A DNA stretch of 64,000 nt, taken from contig USOX01000004.1 of assembly GCA_900556485.1 (NCBI GenBank), positions 62,001-126,000 on the forward strand, read 5' to 3'. Shown piece by piece: positions 1 through 10,056 of this stretch. Under the pieces are notes generated by a model. That model made no database searches and had not been told where the DNA came from. It worked only from the letters and a program-made list of their open reading frames with translations. Positions within the stretch are counted from its first letter, which is position 1; every line of letters begins with the position of its first letter. The position numbers were made by a program, and so were the translations under genes. This stretch comes from an uncultured Dysgonomonas sp. Lineage in GTDB: Bacteria; Bacteroidota; Bacteroidia; Bacteroidales; Dysgonomonadaceae.

Positions 1-944
1 GCAAATGTACCTTGATCCCACCTTGTGCTTTCAAATTGTACAATACCACCACCATATGTTGCAAATCCGGCACCTCCGGCACCGTTCTGATTACGGATGG
101 CATCATTCCATGACCAGTTATGGAGCTTACCCCAGTTTCCTTCCATATCATAGCCGGTAAATGGATGACCTGCATTTTTAATATAAATACTGGTAAGGTC
201 TTTGGTTACTCCGACATAGTTCTTTTCAGGCAAAATAAAATCGTCCTTTTCGGTAGTAAAAAAATCAATCGAAAGTTCTTCCGGTAGATATTCTGTATTA
301 TAATGTAATACTCCGCCAGCCTTGAAATCATATAAAGTTGTTACATTGTCATCTACTGGAACATATATAGTTTTAAAGGTTCCATCTTCCTGTTCATAAT
401 CTATATTACAACCAATAATACCATCTCCTCTCGAAATATTCCAGTCAATTATAGCAACCCAAACTACATTATTATTTTCATCAGTGATCTGTTGCGGAGT
501 AATGCTGCGAATGATTCTATTGTTTAATATTTCCTGATATTGCTCTCCATAAGCATATGCAGAAATCTCGGTTGGTATAGATTCATTGCCCTTAGGATCA
601 TAGGTTACAATAGAAAAGTCATGTTGCCCTTCATTTAGGTTATCTAACATAAAATCGAAAGTTTCCCGAGGATTCTCTCTGATAATGGGAAATTCTCTCG
701 AATCCACTTCTAGAGTGATAGGATCGCGCCAACTAATTACACATTTCACCTGATTCACCCCATAGATCATTTGTCCTTCTATTTTTATCCTGTTTTTTCC
801 AGGAAAAGCTTTTAACGAATCCAACTTTCCTACATAAATAGTTTCTCCTTCATCCAGATAATCCTGAATATTGTCGAGCATATCGCTACAAGAATATGAG
901 ATACATAAAAATGCACTGATGATTATCAAATATATTTTTTTCAT
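1..944 (-). CDS. DUF4998-type SusE-position lipoprotein (3' part beyond left edge)
   Basis: The frame is open from an ATG at 944-942 to the left edge, about 314 codons, so the C-terminus is missing. The N-terminus MKKIYLIIISAFLCISYSC is a lipoprotein signal with its Cys at residue 19. Residues about 30-200 (starting near GETIYVGKLDSLKAFPG, then CVISWRDP and later NIDYEQEDG) look like the DUF4998 module, which is found in surface lipoproteins of SusC/D loci. The last visible part is rich in W, G and N and may begin a discoidin-like carbohydrate-binding domain. It lies 23 bp downstream of the DUF5000 lipoprotein gene on the same strand, so it is probably the fifth or later gene of the GH95 PUL operon. 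The likely role is binding glycan at the cell surface. No catalytic motif is visible. Confidence 0.8.
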   Translation of the reverse strand, partial: MKKIYLIIISAFLCISYSCSDMLDNIQDYLDEGETIYVGKLDSLKAFPGKNRIKIEGQMIYGVNQVKCVISWRDPITLEVDSREFPIIRENPRETFDFMLDNLNEGQHDFSIVTYDPKGNESIPTEISAYAYGEQYQEILNNRIIRSITPQQITDENNNVVWVAIIDWNISRGDGIIGCNIDYEQEDGTFKTIYVPVDDNVTTLYDFKAGGVLHYNTEYLPEELSIDFFTTEKDDFILPEKNYVGVTKDLTSIYIKNAGHPFTGYDMEGNWGKLHNWSWNDAIRNQNGAGGAGFATYGGGIVQFESTRWDQGTF

Positions 945-967
945 ATAACTTCTTTTTATTTATTTCA

Positions 968-2164
968 CTACATAGGAGTTCCGTAAAACCATAGTTGTTG
1001 CATCACAACCAATCCTGCACCTGTATGTGTTGAGTTAATCTTAAGCCGGATATATCTCACAGGAGGAGCATTCATTGGGAATTCGAATTCTTCTCCTTTC
1101 TTAGCATATTCTACATCTTCGTCAGATTTACCCACAGGCCAACCCGAAGGTTTAATACTTTCGCAATCCATCAACTTAGTCCAACCATCCCAACTTCCAT
1201 CAGAAGCTGGAGTTTCAGCAGATCCCCAAACTTCCCATGTCTTAATAGATCCATTATCGTATAAGAAATCTCCGTTATTCATTAAACGTTGCCAATAAAT
1301 ATAGCGGCTCACTCTGGCCAATTGCCCCATATCAAACGTAAACCAAACAGGGAAACCATCCGGATTAAAGTCGGGACTATGAGCCAAGTTCATTTCGTTC
1401 CATCTATTGTTTCCATTAAACAGATTTTCCATTGGCCCGAATATGTCCATTTTCAGATCACCGGGTAATACAAATGCCTTGAATTTAGTCAAGTCCAGTT
1501 TCTCTTCATACAATGGAGTGATGGTGGTCGTATAAGTTTCGGATTGATTTCCCCATGTATCCCTCACTGCTATACGAAATTCCCGAGGCTCTGCATCAAA
1601 TCCCCGTACAGAAAAACGAATATTACTCACCGAGGTATATTCTGTATGAGTTGTATACCAATCACCATCATCATTCGTAGTAGAAATATCCAGAAAAAGG
1701 AGATTCCTATTTTCATTCAGTGAATGAATGTACATTCCTCCAAAAGTAACTTCTGTATCCAATGTTTCATATGCAGCAATACATGCAGGTGTACCTGGCT
1801 CTACGTCAATAGAAATTGCTTCACCTTCATTTTCGTGCCTGTCTACAGCTGATATAGTAAGATTTTTAGTATTGATATTCCCAAAGCCTTCTACTACAAT
1901 CTCATCCGAGTACAATGAAGCACGAGCCTCCATATCCTTTCCTGTATCTAGTCTGTATTTTACTTTTATATACATCAGGTCTTCATCAGCTGGAGCAATA
2001 AACTTTACTTTCACCCCTCCCGGTATTTTCTCGTAAGAGTCAACTTTTACTTTACCCGGAGCCTTTCCGTCATCTTTTCCAAAAGGCTTATGAGTTTCAA
2101 CATCATCGCAACTGAAAAATAGAAGCAATTGACTTATTATTAATATACTGATTATCTTTTTCAT
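968..2164 (-). CDS. DUF4959/DUF5126/DUF5000 surface lipoprotein of PUL 1
   Basis: This is a 398-residue lipoprotein; the signal MKKIISILIISQLLLFFSC puts the acylated Cys at residue 19. The layout matches the three-part family annotated in Bacteroidota as DUF4959 (N-terminal fibronectin-like), DUF5126 (middle) and DUF5000 (C-terminal discoidin-like, about residues 235-398, with MENLFNGNNRWNEM and RYIRLKINSTHTGAG). Such proteins usually follow SusC/SusD and act as surface glycan-binding proteins. The gene sits 18 bp after SusD on the same strand. No glycosidase motif is seen. The family call is from memory of sequence pattern; the ligand is unknown, though the GH95 neighbour suggests a fucose- or galactose-bearing glycan. 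Confidence 0.85.
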   Translation of the reverse strand: MKKIISILIISQLLLFFSCDDVETHKPFGKDDGKAPGKVKVDSYEKIPGGVKVKFIAPADEDLMYIKVKYRLDTGKDMEARASLYSDEIVVEGFGNINTKNLTISAVDRHENEGEAISIDVEPGTPACIAAYETLDTEVTFGGMYIHSLNENRNLLFLDISTTNDDGDWYTTHTEYTSVSNIRFSVRGFDAEPREFRIAVRDTWGNQSETYTTTITPLYEEKLDLTKFKAFVLPGDLKMDIFGPMENLFNGNNRWNEMNLAHSPDFNPDGFPVWFTFDMGQLARVSRYIYWQRLMNNGDFLYDNGSIKTWEVWGSAETPASDGSWDGWTKLMDCESIKPSGWPVGKSDEDVEYAKKGEEFEFPMNAPPVRYIRLKINSTHTGAGLVVMQQLWFYGTPM

Positions 2165-2182
2165 TATTATTGAGATTTAAAG

Positions 2183-4183
2183 TTACCAACCATATGTCTG
2201 AATCAATTTGTCGTCTATCTGCAGATCATTGTCTTTTATCGGCCACAAGTAATCTTTATTGGTAAATGCTTTCGGATTGTGCAATACAGTTACTCTATAG
2301 TAATCTTCTTCTATTTTTCCTTGTACATTCCATCCTCTAACAGGCTTACTTAATTCGCGTGCAGCATCTTTCCATCTTCTCAGGTCATGGAATTGTTGCC
2401 CCTCCAAGGCTAATTCTATCTGGCGCTCATGTTTGATAATATCCCTTATTCCACCTTTTGATAATGGTTTAGTAGGGTCATTGCTGTATTTCGACCAAGC
2501 AACTCTTACATCACCAATATCTTCCTGTTGTCCGAGTACACCTTGTTTAAGACCTGATCGTTCGCGGATAAGTCTTAGGTATTCATATACTTCGGGGTTT
2601 ACATTGTCTCCCTCTGTAGACTCATTGAGAGCCTCGGCATACATTAGATAGAGATCGGCTAAACGAACAATAGGAAAAGGATATTCTTCTATTTTTTGTA
2701 ATTCGTTTGTTATTTCATTATCATAATAAACAACCTTTTTAGCAAAGTATCCCGTTACAGAGTATAGTGTAGCCCATTTATCTCCTGAGTTTTTACCGCT
2801 TTTAGCATCCACATAATTTTTAGTACTTTCATCTTCTGCATTTTTCCATCCATTTCCGTACCAAGTAGAACCGTCAAAGCCTAAAGAGCCATAAAAACGA
2901 GGTTCTCTGTTGAAGTTCAGAATAGCTGTAATAAATCCGGACTTTAGATTATATTTTTCTGTATTAGGCACTTGTTGTGTATTATAGCGGTTGTTATAAT
3001 ATCCTTTACTTAGCCATTCTGTATCTTCATTGATAGGCACACCATTTTTAGAATAAAATCTTTCCGCAGTTTCCAAGGTTGGAGCAAATACACCATTTGC
3101 ATTTGCTTGTAATATACCTCCTGTAACTTTACCCTGATTAAGCGCAGGAACTACGCATGCCATCGAATAACATTGTAATGCACGAGTACCCTGCTTGCCG
3201 ACACTCCACACCAGTTCTACATTGAATCTTTCGGTAACGGCTTGTCTTGTATTCATTCCATAATGTATCTCTTCGGGTATAGTGTAAATTGCATCCATGC
3301 CAAAATCATACAACATATGTCCGTTTAGCTCAGCTGATTCAATAGCGGCTTTCGTGGCTTCGGCTGCAGCAACCCATTTTTCGCGACTATAAGTTTGGTT
3401 GATAAGATTTTCGCCTTGTTTATTTCTAAAATTAGCATAGGCTGTATTTCCGTTAAAAATAGGACTTGCTGCCCATAACAATATTTTTGCTTTAATGGCT
3501 AATGCGGCAGGCTGAGTAAGGCGCCCCATTTCTGAACCTGTAAGGTAAATCCGGGGAGGCAGACTGCTGTACGAATCATCAATCAGTTTCACCATATATT
3601 CCACTACCTCATCCACCGATACACGTGTAACTTTCACATCTTCTTGTGGAGCAGATACCGGTATATATTTATCTACAATAGGTATAGGTCCATACAGGTG
3701 AAATAAATAATAATGATAAAAAGCCTTCAAAATGTTAGCCTCTGCTATCCATCTTTTTCTTTCTGTATCAGTCAGGTCAGGTACACGATTAAGATCCCTC
3801 ACATATTCGAGGAAAATATTACATTCTCTGATAGCCCTGAACATAGGTTTTGCCCCCTGTTCTCCATCCCAATAATTAGTAAGTGGATTGGCTGTATTTT
3901 GTAGTCCTCTGGCAATCCCAAAAGATGTGGTATTTTCGAAGCGAGTATCTTTTGCGGTATAATACCATACTTCATGACCTGACGACATTCCCGGATTATT
4001 CCATAAGCTACCGTACTCAGGTACAAAAGAATAGCAATTAAAAAGATATCTTTCGGCTGTTGTTTTATTGTTAAAAACAATATCCAGTGTAGCTATATTG
4101 TCAGGAATAACATCCAGATAATCGGAGCAAGAATAATGCAATGAGAGCAATATTACGATAAATATATTAGCTATTTTTTTCAT
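2183..4183 (-). CDS. SusD/RagB-family outer-membrane glycan-binding lipoprotein
   Basis: This is a 666-residue SusD homologue. The signal MKKIANIFIVILLSLHYSC has its lipid Cys at residue 19, followed by SDYLDVIPDN, a typical SusD start. TPR-like helices with WIAEANILKAFYHYYLFHLYGPIPIV and the C-terminal RHERQIELALEGQQFHDLRRW-type block (here KHERQIELALEGQQF) are family hallmarks. SusD sits as a lid on SusC and captures oligosaccharide for import. The gene starts 11 bp after the SusC stop codon, so the pair is co-transcribed. At 666 residues it is longer than the usual 500-600, which is common in large-substrate systems. Specificity cannot be read from the sequence. Confidence 0.96.
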   Translation of the reverse strand: MKKIANIFIVILLSLHYSCSDYLDVIPDNIATLDIVFNNKTTAERYLFNCYSFVPEYGSLWNNPGMSSGHEVWYYTAKDTRFENTTSFGIARGLQNTANPLTNYWDGEQGAKPMFRAIRECNIFLEYVRDLNRVPDLTDTERKRWIAEANILKAFYHYYLFHLYGPIPIVDKYIPVSAPQEDVKVTRVSVDEVVEYMVKLIDDSYSSLPPRIYLTGSEMGRLTQPAALAIKAKILLWAASPIFNGNTAYANFRNKQGENLINQTYSREKWVAAAEATKAAIESAELNGHMLYDFGMDAIYTIPEEIHYGMNTRQAVTERFNVELVWSVGKQGTRALQCYSMACVVPALNQGKVTGGILQANANGVFAPTLETAERFYSKNGVPINEDTEWLSKGYYNNRYNTQQVPNTEKYNLKSGFITAILNFNREPRFYGSLGFDGSTWYGNGWKNAEDESTKNYVDAKSGKNSGDKWATLYSVTGYFAKKVVYYDNEITNELQKIEEYPFPIVRLADLYLMYAEALNESTEGDNVNPEVYEYLRLIRERSGLKQGVLGQQEDIGDVRVAWSKYSNDPTKPLSKGGIRDIIKHERQIELALEGQQFHDLRRWKDAARELSKPVRGWNVQGKIEEDYYRVTVLHNPKAFTNKDYLWPIKDNDLQIDDKLIQTYGW

Positions 4184-4194
4184 ATGTCATTCTT

Positions 4195-7100
4195 CTAAAA
4201 ATTAATATTAATACCTATGTTGTATACTTTCTGAATAGGATAACCCAATCCATTATTCCCCATTTCAGGATCCCATAATTTGAATTTGCTAAATGTCATC
4301 AGATTATTACCTGTAGCATATAACCTTACCGATTCGAGATTTAGCTTCTTAACCAATTTTTTAGGAAGAGTGTAACCTAATTCAATTGTCTTCAATCGTA
4401 AAAATGAACCATCATGCATCCACCAGGTACTTGTTTGGTTATTATTTTCAACCAAATTAGGTGATAAGCGAGGCCAGAATGCATACGAATTGCGATTATC
4501 TTCCGACCAATGATCATTTGCTATTATCGCCATCATATTATTTACTGCTGTTAAATTCCGATCCATACCAATAGCATCTTTATCATCACCGGATATATCT
4601 ACAAACGGCGCTATCTTATGAGGTTCTAAGAAAAAGCTTACACGCGCATTTCCCTGAAAGAATACCGAAAGATCAAAGTCTTTATATCCAGCCGACACTC
4701 CAAATCCATAAGTTATTTCCGGCTGATTGGGGAATCCTAAGAACACTTTGTCTTCTTCTGTGATTTTCCCATCTTTATTTATATCCTTATATTTTATATC
4801 ACCAGCCATAGCTCCTCCACTAAAACCTGTCTGTGATGGAGAATTGGCTATATCATTTTCATCAATAAATAAGCGTTCTGCTATATATCCGTAATTGTAG
4901 GCAATAGGCTGTCCTATTCTTGATCTCCAAGGTTGTCCAAAACCTGCATAATCGGGTTCTTCGTAGACTTCATATTTACCTCTGGCAAAGGTGAAATTAC
5001 CCATACCTTTTACCCAATAGTCTTTATTGGAGATATAAGAATAGCTTGCTGACAAGTCTACTCCACGGGAGGATGCTTCTCCGATATTAGCATGAACCCC
5101 GGCTGACAATCCCATTGAAGAAGGAATATAGGCACGTCCCTGATAGATATTAGTCCGGTATTCATAAAAGAGGTCGGCTTGAAGTTCCAAAGCACTGTTA
5201 AACATTCCAAGTTCGATTCCAAAATTGGTCTTTTTTGATTTTTCCCAGGTTATAAGAGGGTTAGGATAACGGGTATTTGAGATACCATCTTTGTAGTTAC
5301 CAAATTTATCCCCAAAATATTGGCCACGATCGGCATCATTCATATTTACTTCCGATAAGTAATAGAACCTGTCTTTTTCATCTCCAATCGCATCGTTACC
5401 AACTAACCCGTATGTCAGTTTGAATTTCAATTTGTCCACCGTTTTTGCTAGAGGTTCCCAGAAAGACTCGTTGGATATGATATATCCTGCACCAATAGAA
5501 GGAAAAAAGCCATAACGCTCTTTTGAAGCAAAACGCTCAGAACCATTATATCCAAAATTGAATTCTGTAAAGTATTTTGAATCATAGGCATATGTAAAAC
5601 GTCCGGAAAGACCTTGATTTCTACGCGGCAATGATAGTTGCAAGCTACCTGCATTAGAGGCTTTCCTTTCTTGCCTCATATATACCAACATCCCACTTAT
5701 AGCATGTTTATCGAATATACGATTGTAACTTGCTGCTGCCTCTACATAGTTGGTTGTCTGCATATTTTTGTCTTTCTCATAGTATCCCAAATGTTCTTCC
5801 CCATCGGTATTAAGTGCTTGGAGATGATAGGTATCCGTAGCTTTATCATAATCCGTTACCTGATAGTGGAAAGGTTTATTATACCGTAAGACATCATTAT
5901 AAGAAGCACGTGTAGTATTGATCATCACGCGGGCTTCGAGACCTTTTGTTATAAAATCAAATTTTTGTTTTAATTCTGCCTGAGCAACAATCAATGTCCG
6001 GTTATATTCTTTGTATCCTTTCACCATATCAGCATAAGGATTTAAATAGTTACCAGCATCTGAGTTTCCAAAAAGCACATGTGTAGCATTGGCATAATCT
6101 CCGGTTGCCGGATAACTTTTAGGATATAATACAGGACTGGTTCTCATCACTTTATTGAATAGCTGGTCTCCGCCATTGAGAGGACCTGTATAATCATCGA
6201 AGTTTCCGTTTACTCTTATTATAAATTCAGTGGATTTACTTAAATCAATATTTGTATTGGAGCGCACCGAATATCTCTGCAAATTGATATTTGTATTATA
6301 ATTATTCAGTTTTTCATTTTTTAAAACACCTCCATCTTTTGTATATGAGCCGGCTACATAATATCTTACACTTGTGCCACCCCCGCTCAGGTTCATATTC
6401 ACTCTTTGTGATAAGGCCTGATTTTTGAATAATTCACCATACCAATCTACAGCAGGATATACATAAGGGTTTGTTCCGGCAATTGTATTTTCGATCTTTT
6501 CTTGACTGAATGACCGGTAATTAGCACTTGATGCTATGTTAGAAGGGTCGCGACGAGTATTTATAGCTTCATTATACATTTTCATGTATGTTACCGGATC
6601 GGCCATCTCAACCATTTTTCTGGGCTTGGAAATTGAATTTTCGTAGCGAACTGAGATTTTGGGTTTCCCTGTCTGTCCTTCTTTTGTAGTAACTATAATA
6701 ACACCATTCGCTCCGCGGGCACCATAGAGAGCTGTTGCTGTAGCATCTTTCATAATAGAGAACTGCGCAATATCATCAACATTAAGACGAGCAAGGTCAT
6801 CTGTTGTTAACTCTATATTATCAATTAAAATAAGTGGGTCTTTTTTATATCCGAAAGTTGTGACACCACGAATAAAAAACTGAGCATTATCATTACCTGG
6901 TTCTCCACTTTTCTGATAAGCAATTAATCCGGCCATTCTTCCGGCTAAGGCTGTAGTGAGGTTACTACTTGGCACTTTTAAATCTTTAGGGTTTACAGTA
7001 GTTATGGCGCTTATCACACTTTCCTTTTTCTGCTTGGCAAAAGCGACAACAGTAACATCGTCTAATTCATTTGCTAATGCCTGTAGTCTAACTGTATATA

Positions 7101-7389
7101 CATTCCGGGAATCGATAACAACTTCCTGCGGCTGCATTCCAAGATAAGAGAAAACAAGCGTACTTCCTTGCGTAGCATTTATTGAGAATTTTCCATCCGC
7201 ATCAGTAAGCACCCCACCTGTAGTGTTTTTCAATACAACTGTTACTCCGGGTAAAGGTTCATTGGATTCATCGGTAACAACACCTGTAACATTTTTAACA
7301 TTTTGTGCATTAAGCCACTGCAAGCTCCATACGCAAGCAAATATTATTAACAAGAGTCTTGCTAATAAGAAAAAACTTCTATCACTCAT
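4195..7389 (-). CDS. SusC/RagA-family TonB-dependent transporter
   Basis: This is an outer-membrane TonB-dependent transporter of about 1064 residues. I place the start at the ATG at 7389 (MSDRSFFLL), which begins the signal peptide; the frame is open to a TTG at 7419. After cleavage near LNAQ come a carboxypeptidase-regulatory-like domain (VTGVVTDESNEPLPGVTVVL), the SusC plug (GVTTFGYKKDPLILIDNIEL, then DATATALYGARGANGVIIVTTK) and a long beta-barrel ending YNIGININF. The DATATALYGARGANG block is the SusC/RagA signature. It lies 49 bp after GH95 and 11 bp before SusD, in one operon. It imports oligosaccharides into the periplasm using TonB energy. The start choice is moderately sure; the family is not in doubt. 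Confidence 0.96.
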   Translation of the reverse strand: MSDRSFFLLARLLLIIFACVWSLQWLNAQNVKNVTGVVTDESNEPLPGVTVVLKNTTGGVLTDADGKFSINATQGSTLVFSYLGMQPQEVVIDSRNVYTVRLQALANELDDVTVVAFAKQKKESVISAITTVNPKDLKVPSSNLTTALAGRMAGLIAYQKSGEPGNDNAQFFIRGVTTFGYKKDPLILIDNIELTTDDLARLNVDDIAQFSIMKDATATALYGARGANGVIIVTTKEGQTGKPKISVRYENSISKPRKMVEMADPVTYMKMYNEAINTRRDPSNIASSANYRSFSQEKIENTIAGTNPYVYPAVDWYGELFKNQALSQRVNMNLSGGGTSVRYYVAGSYTKDGGVLKNEKLNNYNTNINLQRYSVRSNTNIDLSKSTEFIIRVNGNFDDYTGPLNGGDQLFNKVMRTSPVLYPKSYPATGDYANATHVLFGNSDAGNYLNPYADMVKGYKEYNRTLIVAQAELKQKFDFITKGLEARVMINTTRASYNDVLRYNKPFHYQVTDYDKATDTYHLQALNTDGEEHLGYYEKDKNMQTTNYVEAAASYNRIFDKHAISGMLVYMRQERKASNAGSLQLSLPRRNQGLSGRFTYAYDSKYFTEFNFGYNGSERFASKERYGFFPSIGAGYIISNESFWEPLAKTVDKLKFKLTYGLVGNDAIGDEKDRFYYLSEVNMNDADRGQYFGDKFGNYKDGISNTRYPNPLITWEKSKKTNFGIELGMFNSALELQADLFYEYRTNIYQGRAYIPSSMGLSAGVHANIGEASSRGVDLSASYSYISNKDYWVKGMGNFTFARGKYEVYEEPDYAGFGQPWRSRIGQPIAYNYGYIAERLFIDENDIANSPSQTGFSGGAMAGDIKYKDINKDGKITEEDKVFLGFPNQPEITYGFGVSAGYKDFDLSVFFQGNARVSFFLEPHKIAPFVDISGDDKDAIGMDRNLTAVNNMMAIIANDHWSEDNRNSYAFWPRLSPNLVENNNQTSTWWMHDGSFLRLKTIELGYTLPKKLVKKLNLESVRLYATGNNLMTFSKFKLWDPEMGNNGLGYPIQKVYNIGININF

Positions 7390-7438
7390 ATTTTCATTGA
7401 TTAAAAAATTATTTTTCAAGTTTTACTTAGATTCTAGG

Positions 7439-9808
7439 TTAATTATTGATTTTTAATTTTCCTCCTTTCTTCATACTTATAGTTAATATTTTATTGTTTA
7501 TGTGGTTAACCATTTTCCCATCCAATGTTATTTTAGCATCCTTCATGTATTGTGGAATCTTTAGGTTTAGAGCCTGATCAGCAGTTGCTATTACCTCTGC
7601 TTGCTTTACTTTTTTATTCTCCCAATCCAAAGAAACCTCTGCACCGCCCGGGACACATAATCCTTTGAAAGAGCCAAAACTCCATTCGTCAGGTAAAGCA
7701 GGTAAAAATTCTATATAATCTTCATGTGCCTGCAACAGCATTTCTGCTATTCCTGCTGTAGCTGCAGTATTTCCGTCTAAAATGAATATGTCATAAGGTG
7801 CTCCTGCAATTCCTTTAGGAGATATAGAAAGAAGATTCTCCCTAGTAAAATCTTTTTGCAAAAGTTTCACACTCCGATAAGCTTCCGAGGCATCTTTCAA
7901 GCGAGCATGATTACATATAAGATTAGCTCTACTCCATTCTACATCTTCCCAGCCCTCAGCACTTTCTCTCAGTTGTAATGTTTTTTGAGCAGCTTTTGCC
8001 AATTGAGGCGTTTTCTCTAATGTTATTTGAGAATATGGATATAATGATAGTAAATGAGTTGTGTGCCTGTGGTTGGGATGAGCCTCATCATAATCTTCGA
8101 ACCATTCTTGTAGACCTCCGTTTTTACCAATTTTAAACGGAGGAAATTTACTGAGTGCTAATTCTAGCTTCACTTTCAATTCTTTATCTATACCTAATAT
8201 TTCGGAACTCTGTATACAGGCATTATATATTTCTGTAATTAAAACCTTGTCGCATGTTGGCATCATGGATATTGACATATGCATTCCATTATACAAAAAA
8301 GTATTTTCGGGCGATGTTGAAGGCCCAGACATTAAATATCCTATATTTGGGTCTTCGACCATATAATCCAGAAAAAAAGTAGCATTCTTTTTCAATATAG
8401 GATATGCTACATTTTTAAGAAATTCCTTATCTTGAGTATAACGATAATGTTCCCATAAATGAGAGGCAATCCAACAACTTGCAGTAGGAAATAAACCCCA
8501 ATTCACACTCGCTCCGGGAGCTGTATATCCCCATACATTAGCTACAGTATGAGCTACCCAGCCCGGACTCCCATATACTTTCTGCGCTGTTTTTTCTCCG
8601 TGGACAGACAAATCCTTTATATAATCGAAGAGTGGCTTATTACACTCATGCAGATTAGTAATATTTGCCGGCCAATAATTTTGTTGTGTATTTATATCTA
8701 GATGATAATCGCAATTCCATCCCATATTACATGCTAAATTATCATTCCATAGTCCTTGCAAATTTGCCGGAAGAGGAGAATTTTCGCGTGAAGATGCAAT
8801 CAGAAGATAACGTCCATACTGGAAGAATAAGGCATCTAATGCAGTGTCTTTTTTCCCCTCTTTTACATTTGCCCATCGCACATCTGTAGGTAATTTATTA
8901 TTGTCATCATTGCCTAAAGACAATTCTACCCGGTCGAATAGTTCTCGATAGTCAGTCACATGTGATTTCTTTATATCATCATATTTCTTTGATAATATCT
9001 TATCTATTGTCTGATTACACAATTCTTTATATGTAGCTGATTTGTAATCGGAACGGATATCTAAGTATACAATAATCTGATCCGCTTTATCAATTTTTAA
9101 TTGTTTATTAACAGTACTTACTTTTCCTCCTTTAATAACCACTTTTGCCTTACCAATAAATCTTACTCCGGGATTAATTTCCCCCTTAAAGCTTAACTCA
9201 TTATCTCCTGTAACAACATCGGCTTCTCTTAGTAAATTTAAAGACATATTTGCACTTAATGCTCCTTTTGTATTTGCCGAATATTTTATGACAAGGACAT
9301 CATCTGGATTTGAACAAAAATACTCCCTCTGAAAATGTGTTTTCCCTATATTATAAGATACTTTTGTGATAGCATTACGGATATCCAATTCCCGCCTATA
9401 ATTTGAAATATTTGTAGTATCACTGTTAAAATTAAACTTTAGGTTTCCAATTGGCAAATGCGTTCCAAAAGAATGAGGAGTACCTGCTAAAAAATGTGTT
9501 GTTAATTCATTACCTTTTTCTACCCTACCATTAAAAAATTCTTTACGAATTTCGGATAATATCTCTTTTCCACAAAAGTTTTCCTGATAAGAATCTTCTG
9601 CCCCAGACCAGATTGTGATTTCATTGAGAGCAATGATATCACTGCCCACACCACCAAAAATCATAGCCCCAAGACGACCATTACCAATAGGTGTAGATTT
9701 CATCCATTCGTTGGCAGGTTGAGTATACCACAGCTTCATATCATTTTGCTGAGAATAAGCCAGAGGCATCAATAAAGTAAGTAATAATAGAAAAAGGAAT
9801 CTTTGCAT
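7439..9808 (-). CDS. GH95 alpha-L-fucosidase / alpha-L-galactosidase
   Basis: This is a 789-residue exported glycoside hydrolase with a signal peptide ending near AYSQ. The N-terminal beta domain begins with LWYTQPANEWMKSTPIGNGR, which is typical of GH95. The (alpha/alpha)6 barrel carries NYWPA (377-381), LQEWFEDYDEAHPNHRHTTH (566-585) and ILDGN (676-680). GH95 inverts alpha-L-fucosyl or alpha-L-galactosyl bonds. The family uses an Asn-x-Asn pair to activate Asp; here the aligned motif reads D371-I-N373, so the first Asn seems to be Asp. The Glu in the QEW/EDYDE region and D678 are kept. The gene is probably first in the operon, 49 bp before SusC, and divergent from the HTCS. Whether it prefers fucose or L-galactose cannot be decided. 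Confidence 0.9.
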   Translation of the reverse strand: MQRFLFLLLLTLLMPLAYSQQNDMKLWYTQPANEWMKSTPIGNGRLGAMIFGGVGSDIIALNEITIWSGAEDSYQENFCGKEILSEIRKEFFNGRVEKGNELTTHFLAGTPHSFGTHLPIGNLKFNFNSDTTNISNYRRELDIRNAITKVSYNIGKTHFQREYFCSNPDDVLVIKYSANTKGALSANMSLNLLREADVVTGDNELSFKGEINPGVRFIGKAKVVIKGGKVSTVNKQLKIDKADQIIVYLDIRSDYKSATYKELCNQTIDKILSKKYDDIKKSHVTDYRELFDRVELSLGNDDNNKLPTDVRWANVKEGKKDTALDALFFQYGRYLLIASSRENSPLPANLQGLWNDNLACNMGWNCDYHLDINTQQNYWPANITNLHECNKPLFDYIKDLSVHGEKTAQKVYGSPGWVAHTVANVWGYTAPGASVNWGLFPTASCWIASHLWEHYRYTQDKEFLKNVAYPILKKNATFFLDYMVEDPNIGYLMSGPSTSPENTFLYNGMHMSISMMPTCDKVLITEIYNACIQSSEILGIDKELKVKLELALSKFPPFKIGKNGGLQEWFEDYDEAHPNHRHTTHLLSLYPYSQITLEKTPQLAKAAQKTLQLRESAEGWEDVEWSRANLICNHARLKDASEAYRSVKLLQKDFTRENLLSISPKGIAGAPYDIFILDGNTAATAGIAEMLLQAHEDYIEFLPALPDEWSFGSFKGLCVPGGAEVSLDWENKKVKQAEVIATADQALNLKIPQYMKDAKITLDGKMVNHINNKILTISMKKGGKLKINN

Positions 9809-9997
9809 AATTTCATAGTATTATTAGTTTCGAGTCAACAACCAGTCAGGACATATTAATCTTGAGTAGGAGGCATTAGTACATGACGAAATTATTCCTT
9901 TTATTCTTTTATAAATATACTCTATCTTGTCAACAAATATTACAAATGTCCTATTTGTATAGGTTATTCAGATCGCCTGCGACATCTGTGTTATTTT

Positions 9998-10025
9998 TTG
10001 AGACATCCACATTATTATATATTTG
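9998..10025 (+). promoter_or_regulatory. Bacteroidota-type promoter of HTCS 1, with tandem ATTTGTAC
   Basis: TTG at 9998-10000 and TATATTTG at 10018-10025 are 17 nt apart, close to the Bacteroidota sigma-ABfr consensus (TTTG/TTG, then TAnnTTTG). The start codon at 10057 would then have a leader of about 25 nt. Directly at the -7 box an 8-bp tandem repeat, ATTTGTAC twice, spans 10021-10036. It could be a regulatory half-site pair or chance. The position rules against translation from the more upstream in-frame ATG at 9883. Confidence 0.6.
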
Positions 10026-10056
10026 TACATTTGTACGAAAGACAACTCTATATACT

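Noticed and set aside
9883..10056. Upstream in-frame extension of HTCS 1 from the ATG at 9883
   Set aside because: A promoter-like TTG-17-TATATTTG lies between it and 10057, and the signal peptide begins at 10057.
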